Shown here in pieces: positions 35,101 through 42,993 of a DNA stretch of 64,000 nt (position 1 is its first letter; every line of letters begins with the position of its first letter). The notes below the pieces were generated by a model, which was given only the letters and a program-made list of their open reading frames with translations, made no database searches and was not told where the DNA came from. Where the stretch lies: the NCBI RefSeq assembly GCF_016616235.1, contig NZ_CP067100.1, positions 1,609,001-1,673,000 on the forward strand, given 5' to 3'. Position numbers and translations under genes: made by a program. The stretch comes from Bradyrhizobium diazoefficiens (GTDB lineage Bacteria > Pseudomonadota > Alphaproteobacteria > Rhizobiales > Xanthobacteraceae).

Positions 35101-35490
35101 ATGCGCTTCGACCTTCCAGTCGATGTAGGCACGTTCGAGATCCCGGACGATTGGTGGCACTTCGCCGAAATGGAGCACTTCCGTCCCAGTCCTGGCGGCT
35201 ATTACCCATACAAGATCCGGCCGGAGAATGACATTGACGTAGTGCCGATCACCGACATCGAGCCGCCTCGACGCGATCCCGGCGTACCGATGCTGAAGAA
35301 GTTCAAGATGATGCCGGTCCTCTTCGCATTCCAGTCTCCCGAATGCGCGCTCCCGGCCGTAGAGGTCTATCTCGCGACCTCTGGTCCGTACCGATTCACG
35401 GTGCACAACGGCTTTCACCGATTCTACGCTTCGGTAGCCGCAGGATATAAGCACCTGCCAGTCCTTATTTGCGAACCTCTCGACCTCTGA
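35101..35490 (+). CDS. ParB/sulfiredoxin-like domain protein
   Basis: A 129-residue protein 22 bp downstream of the JAB-E1 gene, so it is the likely last gene of the operon. The C-terminal half shows VVPITDIEPP, then PAVEVYLATSGPYRFTVHNGFHRFYASVAAGYKHLPVLI. This has the ParB/Srx layout, where a conserved G-x-HR sits in the nucleotide pocket. Such domains bind CTP or ATP and occur in defence and partition proteins. The N-terminus IPDDWWHFAEMEHF is unfamiliar. Function in this system is unknown. Confidence 0.6.
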   Translation: MRFDLPVDVGTFEIPDDWWHFAEMEHFRPSPGGYYPYKIRPENDIDVVPITDIEPPRRDPGVPMLKKFKMMPVLFAFQSPECALPAVEVYLATSGPYRFTVHNGFHRFYASVAAGYKHLPVLICEPLDL

Positions 35491-35523
35491 TGCGCGTCAA
35501 ATCTCCGCCCACTCGACCACAAA

Positions 35524-35690
35524 CTCAATCTGGCGCGGTTCTATTGCGTCTCAGGCCTACTTCCGTGTGGGGACTGCATCCATTGCGCGACCAGTGGGAC
35601 GGGGGATTTTGACCCGACGCGGGTCGGCCAAGTATGTCGGACGGGCGGAGCCTCCTCCGCCGCTCATCCTTTGCGTCTCCTGAACCCTCT
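35524..35690. repeat. cassette-boundary repeat, copy A
   Basis: TGGCGCGGTTCTATTGCGTCTCAG, then TGCATCCATTGCGCGACCAGTGGGACGGGG and later GGAGCCTCCTCCGCCGCTCATCCTT. The same order of motifs is found at 39387-39590 with strong identity. The gap 35491-35830 holds no gene. It sits directly upstream of the DUF262 gene. Confidence 0.75.
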
Positions 35691-35830
35691 CTGGCAGTGA
35701 ATGGCGCCATCCGAGGATGTCGCTTTGCACGGAGCGCCGCTGAAAAATACGTTGCCTTCTGTTCACAACCGAAAATAGTATCCCTCCAGCGGCTTGCGGT
35801 ATACATTGCCTCCGGAGGAATTTTTGGAAG

Positions 35831-37510
35831 ATGACTCGCCATACGATCGAAGCTAACGAGAAGCCGATACTTGATATCTTTTGCGACAAGTACCTTTTCA
35901 GTATCCCGTCCTACCAGCGGCCGTATGCCTGGACGACCGAACAGGCGAGCGAACTGCTTGATGACATAACGACTGCCTGCGGCGACACGGCAGACGTCGC
36001 CAATGCGAGTCCGTACTTTCTTGGCAGTATTGTCCTGATCAAGAACCCACAGGCGCCGGAAGCCGATGTTGTGGACGGCCAGCAGCGCCTAACGACGATA
36101 ACCATTCTCCTTTGCGTCCTCCGGGACCTGGCGGATGCGAAAATCGGTCAGGCGATCCATAAGTACATCTGCCAAACGGGCGACCCGATTAAGGAAACGG
36201 ATGATGTTTTCCGGTTAGCACCCAGGGAGCGCGATGCCGAGTTCTTCCGATCGATGATCCAGACGATTTCGCAGACGGGAAGTCTGCCTGACGCCCGGCA
36301 GTTTTCCGATTCACGCGCACGCATGATCGAAAATGCGGCGTTCTTCCGCGAGAAACTGAAGGACGTACCTGACCAGCAGCGACGGCGGCTCACCATGTAC
36401 ATCGCTCAGCGGTGTTATCTGGTCATAGTGGCGGCTTCCGATCAGGAATCAGCCTTCCGGATATTCTCGGTCCTGAATTCCCGCGGCCTGGACTTGTCTC
36501 CAGCAGACATTCTTAAGGCCGAAATCATCGGCGCTCTCCCAGGCGACAAGCAAGATGACTACAACAGCATCTGGGAAGACATTGAGGACGAGCTGGGGAG
36601 GTCGCGATTCGCCGAACTTTTCGGCCACATCCGGATGATCCATCGAAAGCAGAAAATGCAGGGCACACTGATCGCGGAGTTCCGCGAGTTCGTACCGACC
36701 CGAAAGAACCCTGCAGACTTCATCAAGAAGGAATTGTCGCCCTACGCCGATGCCTATGAGCAAATCACTGATAAGAGCTTTGTCAGCTTTAAGCACGCCG
36801 ATGAAATCAACCGCGAGTTGACCCACCTCTCTCGCCTGGACAACTTCGACTGGCAGCCGCCGGCGATCGAAGTCATTGCGCGAAAGAGAGAGAGCCCCGA
36901 ATTTATTCTTCGCTTCTTGTCGGACCTGGAGCGGCTCGCCTACGGCCTTTTCCTCATGAGGAGCGATCCGTCCGAGCGTATCCGGCGTTACGGTAAGCTT
37001 CTCGGTTCAATTCAGGCCAGTGACGACCTATTCGCGGCCGAGTCGCCTCTACAGTTGAGCGTTGACGAGAAGAGATTCGTGCGGGAAGCCTTGCAGGGCG
37101 ACATCTACAGAGTCACGCGCATTCGCTTGCCGCTCCTCCTCCGTCTCGACGAGCTGCTGTCCGGTGGCAGCGCCGTCTACAATCAGCCGATCGTCACCGT
37201 CGAACACGTACTTCCCCAAAACCCCTCCGAGGGAAGTCAATGGCTGACTGACTTCCCGGATGCGCCGGAGCGAGACCGATGGGTACATAAGCTCGCCAAC
37301 CTGGTCCTTCTCACCCGCCGCAAGAACTCCCAGGCGAGCAACTTTGATTTCGTCGATAAGAAGGAGAAGTACTTCGCGATGAAAGCTGGCGTCGCCAATT
37401 TCGCGATCACGAGCAACGTCCTGAAGGAAAAGGAGTGGACGGTCGCAACGCTGGAGCGGCGCCAAGCGGAGATCCTTGGTGCTATTGCCCAGCTCTGGAG
37501 GCTTGATTGA
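35831..37510 (+). CDS. DUF262/DUF1524 (GmrSD-like) nuclease
   Basis: A 559-residue protein with GGAGGAA before the start. The N-terminal DUF262 (ParB-like NTPase) has PSYQRPYAWTTEQASELLDDI at residues 26-46 and VDGQQRLTTITILLCVLRDL near 79-98. The C-terminal DUF1524 HNH-type nuclease has the catalytic VEHVLPQNPSEGSQW near 457 and NLVLLTRRKNSQASN. This is the architecture of type IV restriction enzymes of the GmrSD class, which cut modified phage DNA. It is a single polypeptide, as in fused members. The length matches the family. It is flanked by the boundary repeats, consistent with a mobile defence cassette. Confidence 0.9.
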   Translation: MTRHTIEANEKPILDIFCDKYLFSIPSYQRPYAWTTEQASELLDDITTACGDTADVANASPYFLGSIVLIKNPQAPEADVVDGQQRLTTITILLCVLRDLADAKIGQAIHKYICQTGDPIKETDDVFRLAPRERDAEFFRSMIQTISQTGSLPDARQFSDSRARMIENAAFFREKLKDVPDQQRRRLTMYIAQRCYLVIVAASDQESAFRIFSVLNSRGLDLSPADILKAEIIGALPGDKQDDYNSIWEDIEDELGRSRFAELFGHIRMIHRKQKMQGTLIAEFREFVPTRKNPADFIKKELSPYADAYEQITDKSFVSFKHADEINRELTHLSRLDNFDWQPPAIEVIARKRESPEFILRFLSDLERLAYGLFLMRSDPSERIRRYGKLLGSIQASDDLFAAESPLQLSVDEKRFVREALQGDIYRVTRIRLPLLLRLDELLSGGSAVYNQPIVTVEHVLPQNPSEGSQWLTDFPDAPERDRWVHKLANLVLLTRRKNSQASNFDFVDKKEKYFAMKAGVANFAITSNVLKEKEWTVATLERRQAEILGAIAQLWRLD

Positions 37511-37545
37511 CGGCTCCGGTGGGCGCGCTTCACACAGTGCCGCTG

Positions 37546-37600
37546 AACTCATTTTGGCGCTATTCTATTGCTTCTCTCGCATCCTCTCGGCGCATCCGCC
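37546..37600. repeat. cassette-boundary repeat, degenerate copy B
   Basis: GAACTCATTTTGGCGCTATTCTATTGCTTCTC aligns with the first 30 bases of copy A (AACTCAATCTGGCGCGGTTCTATTGCGTCTC), and CGCATCCGCCGCTGAAAGCC follows. The rest is weaker. It lies between the DUF262 gene and the hydrolase gene, the position a boundary repeat would have. Confidence 0.5.
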
Positions 37601-37711
37601 GCTGAAAGCCAGGGCAGAAGGCCCACTATTGCCGATCGCCAGGTGGTCCGGTTGTATTCCCACTCTCGGGCCTTTATAGTTTGATCAATTAAGACGTCGG
37701 TCGGGGGGCTG

Positions 37712-39238
37712 ATGCTGTCCTTTGAAGAAATTTTAAAGCGTCTCATTGCGCACCTGCGCCGACGCGGCCGCTTTGAGAACATCGATCCTAATCTTCCGCT
37801 GAGCCGCTATCTATCCAAAGAGCAGACCCGCCTCTTGATTGAGGAAGTGAGGCACTTGCCTTGGATCCAGAGTGGTAAGATGCAATTGCATCAGCGGGCG
37901 CCTACCACCCTGGCCGCGATGGCTCTGGATCTGTATCAGAGCCAGCCGCAACGTACTCGTATCGGAAGCCTCCCAAAAGGGAAGGCTCGAGCATCGAAAA
38001 AAGCCAAAAAGGCGGCCAAGAAAGCCGTCAAGAAGGCGGCCCCCAAGAGCGCAACCAGAGTGCCTAGGAAGGCCACAAAACCTGCGCGCCCCCGAGTTTA
38101 TGACCGAGGCGACTCCCAAGACCAGGCTTCCGTTGATCCGGGCGAACCGTATCAAATGCCGGAGTCGTCCGACTCTGGCGCCACGTCTAGCCCGGCTCCC
38201 GCGAGCCCGCCCCCGCTTCCGGAGGAAGCAACAGCTGGTGACGCTATAACTCGCAAAGATCTCACCTACAGCGTCTGGTTCGGCACGAACCGGAAGCCCA
38301 ATGATGCCAGCGACTATGGAAAGGGCTTTTCCGGCAGCCGGGATTCACGGATGCATCTGGGAGTATGTAAAGTCTTCGTGCCTGAATCGCACATGATAGG
38401 CTCGACTGGCTCAAGTTGGTGGAAGCGCCTGATAAAGGGCGCTGATGACCGGCTGAAGCTCTCGGATATCAAGGCGCTGGCAGAAGCAGAATTCTGGGCG
38501 GACGTTACGTTGCAACTACAACGATTGCGGATTTCCGACCGCGAGGCGGTCATCTTCATTCATGGCTATAACGTCTCTTTTGAAGATGCCGCAATTCGGG
38601 CAGCGCAGCTTGGCACCGATCTTTCAGTGCGGGGGTGCATGGCGTTCTATAGCTGGCCATCACGCGGCAAGACCAGCCTATATTCCAACGACGAAGCGAC
38701 CATCGAAGCCAGCGAACAATACATCGCGCAATTCTTAACAGATTTTGCGCAGCGATCTGGCGCCTCGAAAATCCATATCATTGCGCACAGCATGGGCAAT
38801 CGCGGTGTCCTCAGAGCTGTGAATAGAATCGCTACAGCGGCAGCCCGCCGGACCGGGAAAGCATTTGACCAGATCATTCTAGCTGCTCCCGATGTTGATG
38901 CAGACACGTTCAAGCAGCTCTACGAGGCCTACGGGAAGATCTCCCGGCGGACGACTCTTTACGCCTCAGCCAAAGATCGAGCGGTTGGGCTCTCGAATTG
39001 GCTACACGGATATGACCGGGTCGGGCTTACCCCTCCGGTAACTGTTCTTCGCGGCATCGATACGGTTGTCGTGACGAATGCCGACGTGACGGTTCTTGGG
39101 CACGGATACGTCGCTGAATCCAGGGGCGTCCTTACCGACATTCACATGCTGATAAAACACGGAGCACCCCCGAGCAAACGCTTCGGTCTGCAAGCTCAGT
39201 CGCAAGGCGACCTGAAATATTGGCTTATCGGAGCTTAG
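37712..39238 (+). CDS. DUF900 alpha/beta hydrolase with Lys/Ala-rich linker
   Basis: A 508-residue protein. Residues 1-85 form a charged helical domain (EEILKRLIAHLRRRGRFENIDPNLPLSRYLSKEQTRLLIEEV). Residues 86-125 are histone-H1-like, KKAKKAAKKAVKKAAPKSA, followed by a Pro/Ser linker. The hydrolase domain begins near residue 190 (YSVWFGTNRKP) and has IFIHGYNVSFEDAAIRAAQL (oxyanion region, about 283) and IIAHSMGN with the nucleophile serine near 359. The C-terminal His in GHGYVAES or DIHMLIKH completes the triad. Activity on a lipid or ester is predicted. The gene lies in its own repeat-bounded segment of the island. Confidence 0.8.
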   Translation: MLSFEEILKRLIAHLRRRGRFENIDPNLPLSRYLSKEQTRLLIEEVRHLPWIQSGKMQLHQRAPTTLAAMALDLYQSQPQRTRIGSLPKGKARASKKAKKAAKKAVKKAAPKSATRVPRKATKPARPRVYDRGDSQDQASVDPGEPYQMPESSDSGATSSPAPASPPPLPEEATAGDAITRKDLTYSVWFGTNRKPNDASDYGKGFSGSRDSRMHLGVCKVFVPESHMIGSTGSSWWKRLIKGADDRLKLSDIKALAEAEFWADVTLQLQRLRISDREAVIFIHGYNVSFEDAAIRAAQLGTDLSVRGCMAFYSWPSRGKTSLYSNDEATIEASEQYIAQFLTDFAQRSGASKIHIIAHSMGNRGVLRAVNRIATAAARRTGKAFDQIILAAPDVDADTFKQLYEAYGKISRRTTLYASAKDRAVGLSNWLHGYDRVGLTPPVTVLRGIDTVVVTNADVTVLGHGYVAESRGVLTDIHMLIKHGAPPSKRFGLQAQSQGDLKYWLIGA

Positions 39239-39386
39239 CCACCTCCCCTTGACGAACGAGCGGGATCACCACCAGTCTCAAGGTATCGCATTCAGAATCA
39301 TTGAGATTGTATCAGCCCATTTGGCCATTTCCACGGAGCTTAGTCAGCTAGGCCAGGGTGTGTCTCCTACCCCGACCCTCGAAAAC

Positions 39387-39590
39387 CAATTCAGCGCGGT
39401 TCTATTGCGTCTCAGCCCTACTCCCGTGAGGAGCTGCATCCATTGCGCGGCCAGTAGGACGGGGAATTTGGGACCGAAGCGCGTCAGCGCAAGGCATCCA
39501 ACCGTATCCCGGAGGGTCCCTCGGTCGGAGCCTCCTTGCCCTGCCGCTCATCCTTCGTTCCTCAAGGAATTCCCGTCCGGCCGCGATTGG
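39387..39590. repeat. cassette-boundary repeat, copy C
   Basis: CAGCGCGGTTCTATTGCGTCTCAG, TGCATCCATTGCGCGGCCAGTAGGACGGGG, and GGAGCCTCCTTGCCCTGCCGCTCATCCTT repeat copy A in the same order, 3.86 kb away, with a short extra segment in the middle. No gene is present in 39239-39623. It precedes the small gene at 39624. Confidence 0.75.
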
Positions 39591-39623
39591 CGCAGCCGGT
39601 AAAACCAAACGGGAGTACCGAAG

Positions 39624-39824
39624 ATGAAACGCAACGAAAAGAAACCGGCGCCGCATGCGGTCTATGTGATCGAGGGAGAAGGTGACAACGCCTTCTGGAC
39701 CAAGATCGGCGCAGCCTGGGAGCATCAGGACGGCAAGGGCTTCAACATCCAGCTCAGCTGCCTGCCCCTGAATGGCCGCCTGGTCATTCGCGAGCCCAAG
39801 GCCGACGCGGAGGCGGGGCGATGA
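39624..39824 (+). CDS. small conserved protein of mobile elements
   Basis: A 66-residue protein, MKRNEKKPAPHAVYVIEGEGDNAF then WTKIGAAWEHQDGKGFNIQLSC and PLNGRLVIREPKA. GGGAG precedes it. The domain is known from alphaproteobacterial plasmids and ICEs near methyltransferase and replication genes, with no assigned function. It overlaps the next, broken gene by ATGA and shares ancestry with the frameshifted copy at 31150. Confidence 0.75.
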   Translation: MKRNEKKPAPHAVYVIEGEGDNAFWTKIGAAWEHQDGKGFNIQLSCLPLNGRLVIREPKADAEAGR

Positions 39825-40027
39825 GCCCCGCCGCTTCGCGGCGCTACCGCGTCGGCTTCATCGATTACGAGCTGCACGAGACCATCGTGCTTGCCGAAAG
39901 CTAGGAAGCCGCGATTGCCAAGGCAGTCGCCATGTATGAACTGAACGGTCCGGCCGAGTTCGATTCCAGTTCCGCTCACGGCATCGATTGGGAGGCCGAA
40001 CTTCTCGGCCTGGAGGTGCGCTCATGA
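39821..40027 (+). pseudogene. small gene interrupted by an in-frame amber codon
   Basis: ATG 39821 overlaps the previous stop. After 27 codons (MSPAASRRYRVGFIDYEL then HETIVLAES) there is TAG at 39902, then the same frame continues EAAIAKAVAMYELNGPAEFDSSSAHGIDWEAE to a TGA that overlaps the next start. A single change of a Gln codon (CAG) to TAG explains it. Confidence 0.7.
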
Positions 40028-40137
40028 GCACCGCCATCAATCAGCCGCTCAACACGGTCGTCCATGGCGACTGTGTTGAGGTGATGCGCCAGATGAAGTC
40101 CGCCTTGGTGGAGTTCACTCTCACCGACCCGCCCTAC
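40024..40137 (+). pseudogene. 5' fragment of a DNA adenine methyltransferase
   Basis: MSTAINQPLNTVVHGDCVEV then MRQMKSALVEFTLTDPPYL is the start of an alpha-type N6-adenine/N4-cytosine methyltransferase, including the catalytic DPPY. Homology stops immediately after it, where minus-strand SRAP sequence begins. The rest of the enzyme, including the SAM motif FxGxG, is missing. Confidence 0.75.
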
Positions 40138-40496
40138 TTGTGCAGCGGTTCTCGGCTCGCAGCCATCGCGTCCAGTGTTTGCTCTTGACATTGCGGATGT
40201 TCGTGGTCCCGCCGTCCGGCTCCATCCGGAGCAACTGCTTGAAATCGACGGGTTGCCCCTTGGCCTCGAGTTTCTTTGCCCGTTTTTTGGTCGCCTCCAT
40301 CAGGGCCTGCTGGGATGACGGCATTCCCCACCGCGCGATAGCAAGCTCGCGGCCTTCGGCGCCGTTGCGCACGATTGGCGCCTTGTAATCCGGAAACACG
40401 CCGGATCGGCGCCAGGTTGCCGACATATCGGTTCACAACGCGAAATAGCGCGCTGATAGCGGCCTGATGGGTCGTGATTGAATAGAGATCGCACAT
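40134..40496 (-). pseudogene. truncated, frameshifted SRAP (SOS response-associated peptidase, YedK-like)
   Basis: The gene begins MCDLYSITTHQAAISALFRV then VNRYVGNLAPI, with the catalytic Cys2, then changes frame to GVFPDYKAPIVRNGAEGREL and MVNIRN-like NIRNVKSKHWTRWLRAENRC. One base is missing near 40400. It ends at the methyltransferase junction, before the remaining half of the SRAP fold. Intact SRAP crosslinks to abasic sites in single-stranded DNA. Confidence 0.72.
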
Positions 40497-40499
40497 CGG

Positions 40500-40868
40500 T
40501 CAGGATTCGGTTCGAGGTTGGCGCGGCTGCCACGTCAACTGTAGCAGAGTCGCGGATGGACGCCGGCTCGCCTTGGCGCATTTGCGACAGCGCAGCCGGC
40601 TGGCGAGATCGTGCACGAAGGTGGTCGGCGGGTGCTTCATCGCCGCGAGGTCAATGTCGCTCGGCGTCTTGCAGCGCGCGCACCTGATCTCCAGCCATGG
40701 GAAGCCTCCGTTCACGGCCTGATCGATGGTCGGCGACGGATCGATCGGTTCGCCGTCACTCCACATCCGCTCGTTCCAGCTTTCGCAAAGCAGCCTCTCG
40801 GCCTCCTGGATCATCGCCTCGCTTTTGGCCCGCATCTCCGCCGATCGGGCAGCCAGGATGTTTGCCAT
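40500..40868 (-). CDS. zinc-ribbon protein paired with SRAP (copy 1)
   Basis: A 122-residue protein with helical N-terminal half ending in LCESWNERMWSDGEPIDPSPTIDQAVNGGFPWLEI. It has CARCKTPSDIDLAAMKHPPTTFVHDLASRLRCRKCAKASRRP, so two CxxC pairs form a zinc ribbon. It begins 3 bp before the SRAP gene on the same strand. A close paralogue lies at 44126-44464, also beside an SRAP fragment. Function is unknown. Confidence 0.65.
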   Translation of the reverse strand: MANILAARSAEMRAKSEAMIQEAERLLCESWNERMWSDGEPIDPSPTIDQAVNGGFPWLEIRCARCKTPSDIDLAAMKHPPTTFVHDLASRLRCRKCAKASRRPSATLLQLTWQPRQPRTES

Positions 40869-40889
40869 CGCGCGTGCCTTGCCGCGCTC

Positions 40890-41278
40890 TTTTGCCAGAA
40901 GCGATCAATCAGCGCGAAGGGAGTTCGAAGTCCGCTCAGTTCCACCGAGGCGGTCGGTCCGAGCAGGATTCGCGTCCCCACCGGCAGACTCTCAAGATCC
41001 AGGTCGGCGGTCGTGATGTTCTCGCCGAGTTGTCCCGGAGCGATTTCGTAGCCGCAGCTCCGGAGCGTGCCGAACAGCTCGGACGGTATCAGGTGTGCCT
41101 GGCGCAGATTGGGCAGGCGAGGCTGCCTTCGGGCGAGGTATCTGTGCCGAACGAAACGGCCAGCGTGCGCGTCTCCTTCGACGCCATGGCCTTCCACCAA
41201 CAGGATGTCGCGTTGCGGCATCTTGCTGAAACGATGCCCGCGATCTGCCGACACCGCCAGAACGATGCCTTGGAGAAC
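40890..41278 (-). pseudogene. MOSC-domain gene truncated at both ends
   Basis: The frame gives GIVLAVSADRGHRFSKMPQR, then VEGHGVEGDAHAG, PNLRQAHLIPSELFGTLRSC and PGQLGENITTADLDLESLPV. This is a MOSC (molybdenum cofactor sulfurase C-terminal) domain protein. The expected initiator codon is absent (CTC), and after LRTPFALIDRFW the frame runs into unrelated sequence next to the zinc-ribbon start. The last third, with its metal-binding part, is missing. Confidence 0.65.
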
Positions 41279-41295
41279 GAGGCCCTCATCGTCCG

Positions 41296-42207
41296 TCAGG
41301 CTGCACGTGCAAAGGAGCGCCGCCGCTGGCGAAGGTATCGCGCGATGTCCGCCAGCGGCATGGCATTCAGCACTCGGTCCGCTGGCACGCCGCCTTTTCG
41401 CGCCATCTCGACACCCCAATGCATGTGATCAAGCTCCGCGACCGAGTGCGCGTCCGGATTGATGCTCAACATGCAGCCGCATTCGAGCGCCCGCTGATGC
41501 CAGCGCCAGTCCAGATCGAGTCGCCACGGATGGGCGTTGATCTCGACCGCGACGTCGTGCTTGGCGCAGGAGCGAAGGACCTTTTCGACGTCAATCTCGT
41601 ACCCCGGCCGGCGCTGGAGCTGGCGGCCAGTCATATGGCCAACGATGGTGGTGTAGGGGTTGGCAATCGCGCGGAGCAGCCGTTCGGTCTGGGCCTTTCT
41701 GTCCAGCTTGAAGCGTCCGTGGATACTGGCGACCACAAAGTCGAAGCTTTCCAGCACGTCGTCAGGATAGTCGAGCGCTCCGTCTGCCAGGATGTCAGAT
41801 TCTACGCCTTTCAGGATGCGGAAGTCCTTGCCAGACTTCTTGTTGAGCCGGTCGGCTTCCTGGTGCTGCTCCTTGATCTGCTCAAGCGAGAGGCCTCCGG
41901 CGTAGTGCGCAGACTTGGAATGGTCGGCAACGCCGAAATATTCGAAGCCGCGCTTCAGCGTCGCATTCGCCATGGTCTCGAGGCTCTCGGTTCCGTCCGA
42001 GGCGTCTGTGTGGCAGTGCACGATCCCGCGCAGGTCCTGGTCAGTGACGAGCCTTGGCAGCTTCCCCTTCAGCGCCCGCTCGATCTCGCCGTGGCCCTCG
42101 CGCAGTTCGGGCTCGATGAATGGCAACCCGAGCGCGCGGTAGATGTCTTCTTCGGTGCGTGCGATCACGCTGCGCCCCTTCTGCAGTCCGTCTTGTTCAA
42201 GGCGCAT
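41296..42207 (-). CDS. PHP-domain half of a split PolX protein
   Basis: A 303-residue protein matching the C-terminal PHP phosphoesterase of bacterial PolX: GIVHCHTDASDG (metal ligands), EYFGVADHSKSAHYAGGL, LKGVESDILADGALDYPD, VASIHGRFKLDR, VEINAHPWRLDLDWRWH and NPDAHSVAELDH. The metal-binding histidine/aspartate set looks complete, so a 3'-5' exonuclease or phosphatase activity is plausible. It begins with ATG directly after the TAA that ends the upstream half and is in the same frame. Confidence 0.85.
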   Translation of the reverse strand: MRLEQDGLQKGRSVIARTEEDIYRALGLPFIEPELREGHGEIERALKGKLPRLVTDQDLRGIVHCHTDASDGTESLETMANATLKRGFEYFGVADHSKSAHYAGGLSLEQIKEQHQEADRLNKKSGKDFRILKGVESDILADGALDYPDDVLESFDFVVASIHGRFKLDRKAQTERLLRAIANPYTTIVGHMTGRQLQRRPGYEIDVEKVLRSCAKHDVAVEINAHPWRLDLDWRWHQRALECGCMLSINPDAHSVAELDHMHWGVEMARKGGVPADRVLNAMPLADIARYLRQRRRSFARAA

Positions 42208-42993
42208 TTACTTCTTTTCGGCGAGCGCCTGAAGCTGCTCCAGGTGGGCCGCCGATCCTGTTGCCTGCAGCAGGGCGGCGCCAAAGTGCTTGCGATCGGT
42301 GAGGTGAACCTGCAGTCCGCCGGAGTCGACCACGTTTGGCTCGCTGCCGCTCCCTGGTGCTTCGGCGACAATGGCCAGATCAGCGACGAGCTCGCAGCCC
42401 CGCCTGAAGTCGCCGGCGATGGTGAGCCGTTTGAGCTCGGGCCGGGCGTTCTGCAGCGAGTCCTTCGCGTGCTTGAGCAGGGCGGCAGCGCGATGCAGGT
42501 GCAGACGACCTTCGCCGCTTTTGGCGATCGCGAGATTTTGCAGGATCTTGGTCTGCAGCGCCGACCCGAGCCCCTTGGCCTTCTTGATCCGGTCCTCCTT
42601 CGCTGCCTGCTCCAGTTCGGCGAGGGAGGTGACGCCCAAGTCCTTGTAGAGCCGCAGCACCTTGTCGGGCCGAAGCCCGGGCACGCTCAGGAGCTCCAGC
42701 ACACCGGCGGGGATCTCCTGCCGGAGCTTCTCCAGGCTGGGGTGAGTGCCTGTGCGGTGAAGCTTGATGATGATGTCGGCGATGGCATCACCCACGCCAG
42801 GTATCTCCGTCAACCGGTCCTCTTCAATCAGACGTTCGATCGGGACGGCCAGTGCCGTCAGGCTGTCGGCGGCGCGGGAAGCGGCGCGGGAATAGGCTTT
42901 CGCGCGGTAGGGATTGCCGCCGCGCAGCGCGCTCCGCTGCGCGTACTCCCGCAGCAGCTTTGCGATATCTTGCTTACCGATCTTGGTCACCAT
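42208..42993 (-). CDS. polymerase-X-like half (helix-hairpin-helix plus palm) of a split PolX
   Basis: A 261-residue protein with HhH motifs LTEIPGVGDAIADIIIKLH and LLSVPGLRPDKVLRLYKDLG, then the palm domain AGDFRRGCELVADLAIVAEA. The catalytic pair in active PolX is GDxD; here it reads ADLA, so the second aspartate is absent and polymerase activity is doubtful. It ends in AEKK and TAA, which directly precedes the ATG of the PHP half in the same frame. In related PolX proteins the chain continues AxKKGxxL. GGAAG precedes ATG 42993. Confidence 0.83.
   Translation of the reverse strand: MVTKIGKQDIAKLLREYAQRSALRGGNPYRAKAYSRAASRAADSLTALAVPIERLIEEDRLTEIPGVGDAIADIIIKLHRTGTHPSLEKLRQEIPAGVLELLSVPGLRPDKVLRLYKDLGVTSLAELEQAAKEDRIKKAKGLGSALQTKILQNLAIAKSGEGRLHLHRAAALLKHAKDSLQNARPELKRLTIAGDFRRGCELVADLAIVAEAPGSGSEPNVVDSGGLQVHLTDRKHFGAALLQATGSAAHLEQLQALAEKK

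Noticed and set aside
35524..39590. Repeat copies considered as a CRISPR array or integron attC sites
   Set aside because: Copies are long, imperfect and kilobases apart, with genes between them; no short regular repeats or spacers, no Cas genes and no integron integrase in the window.
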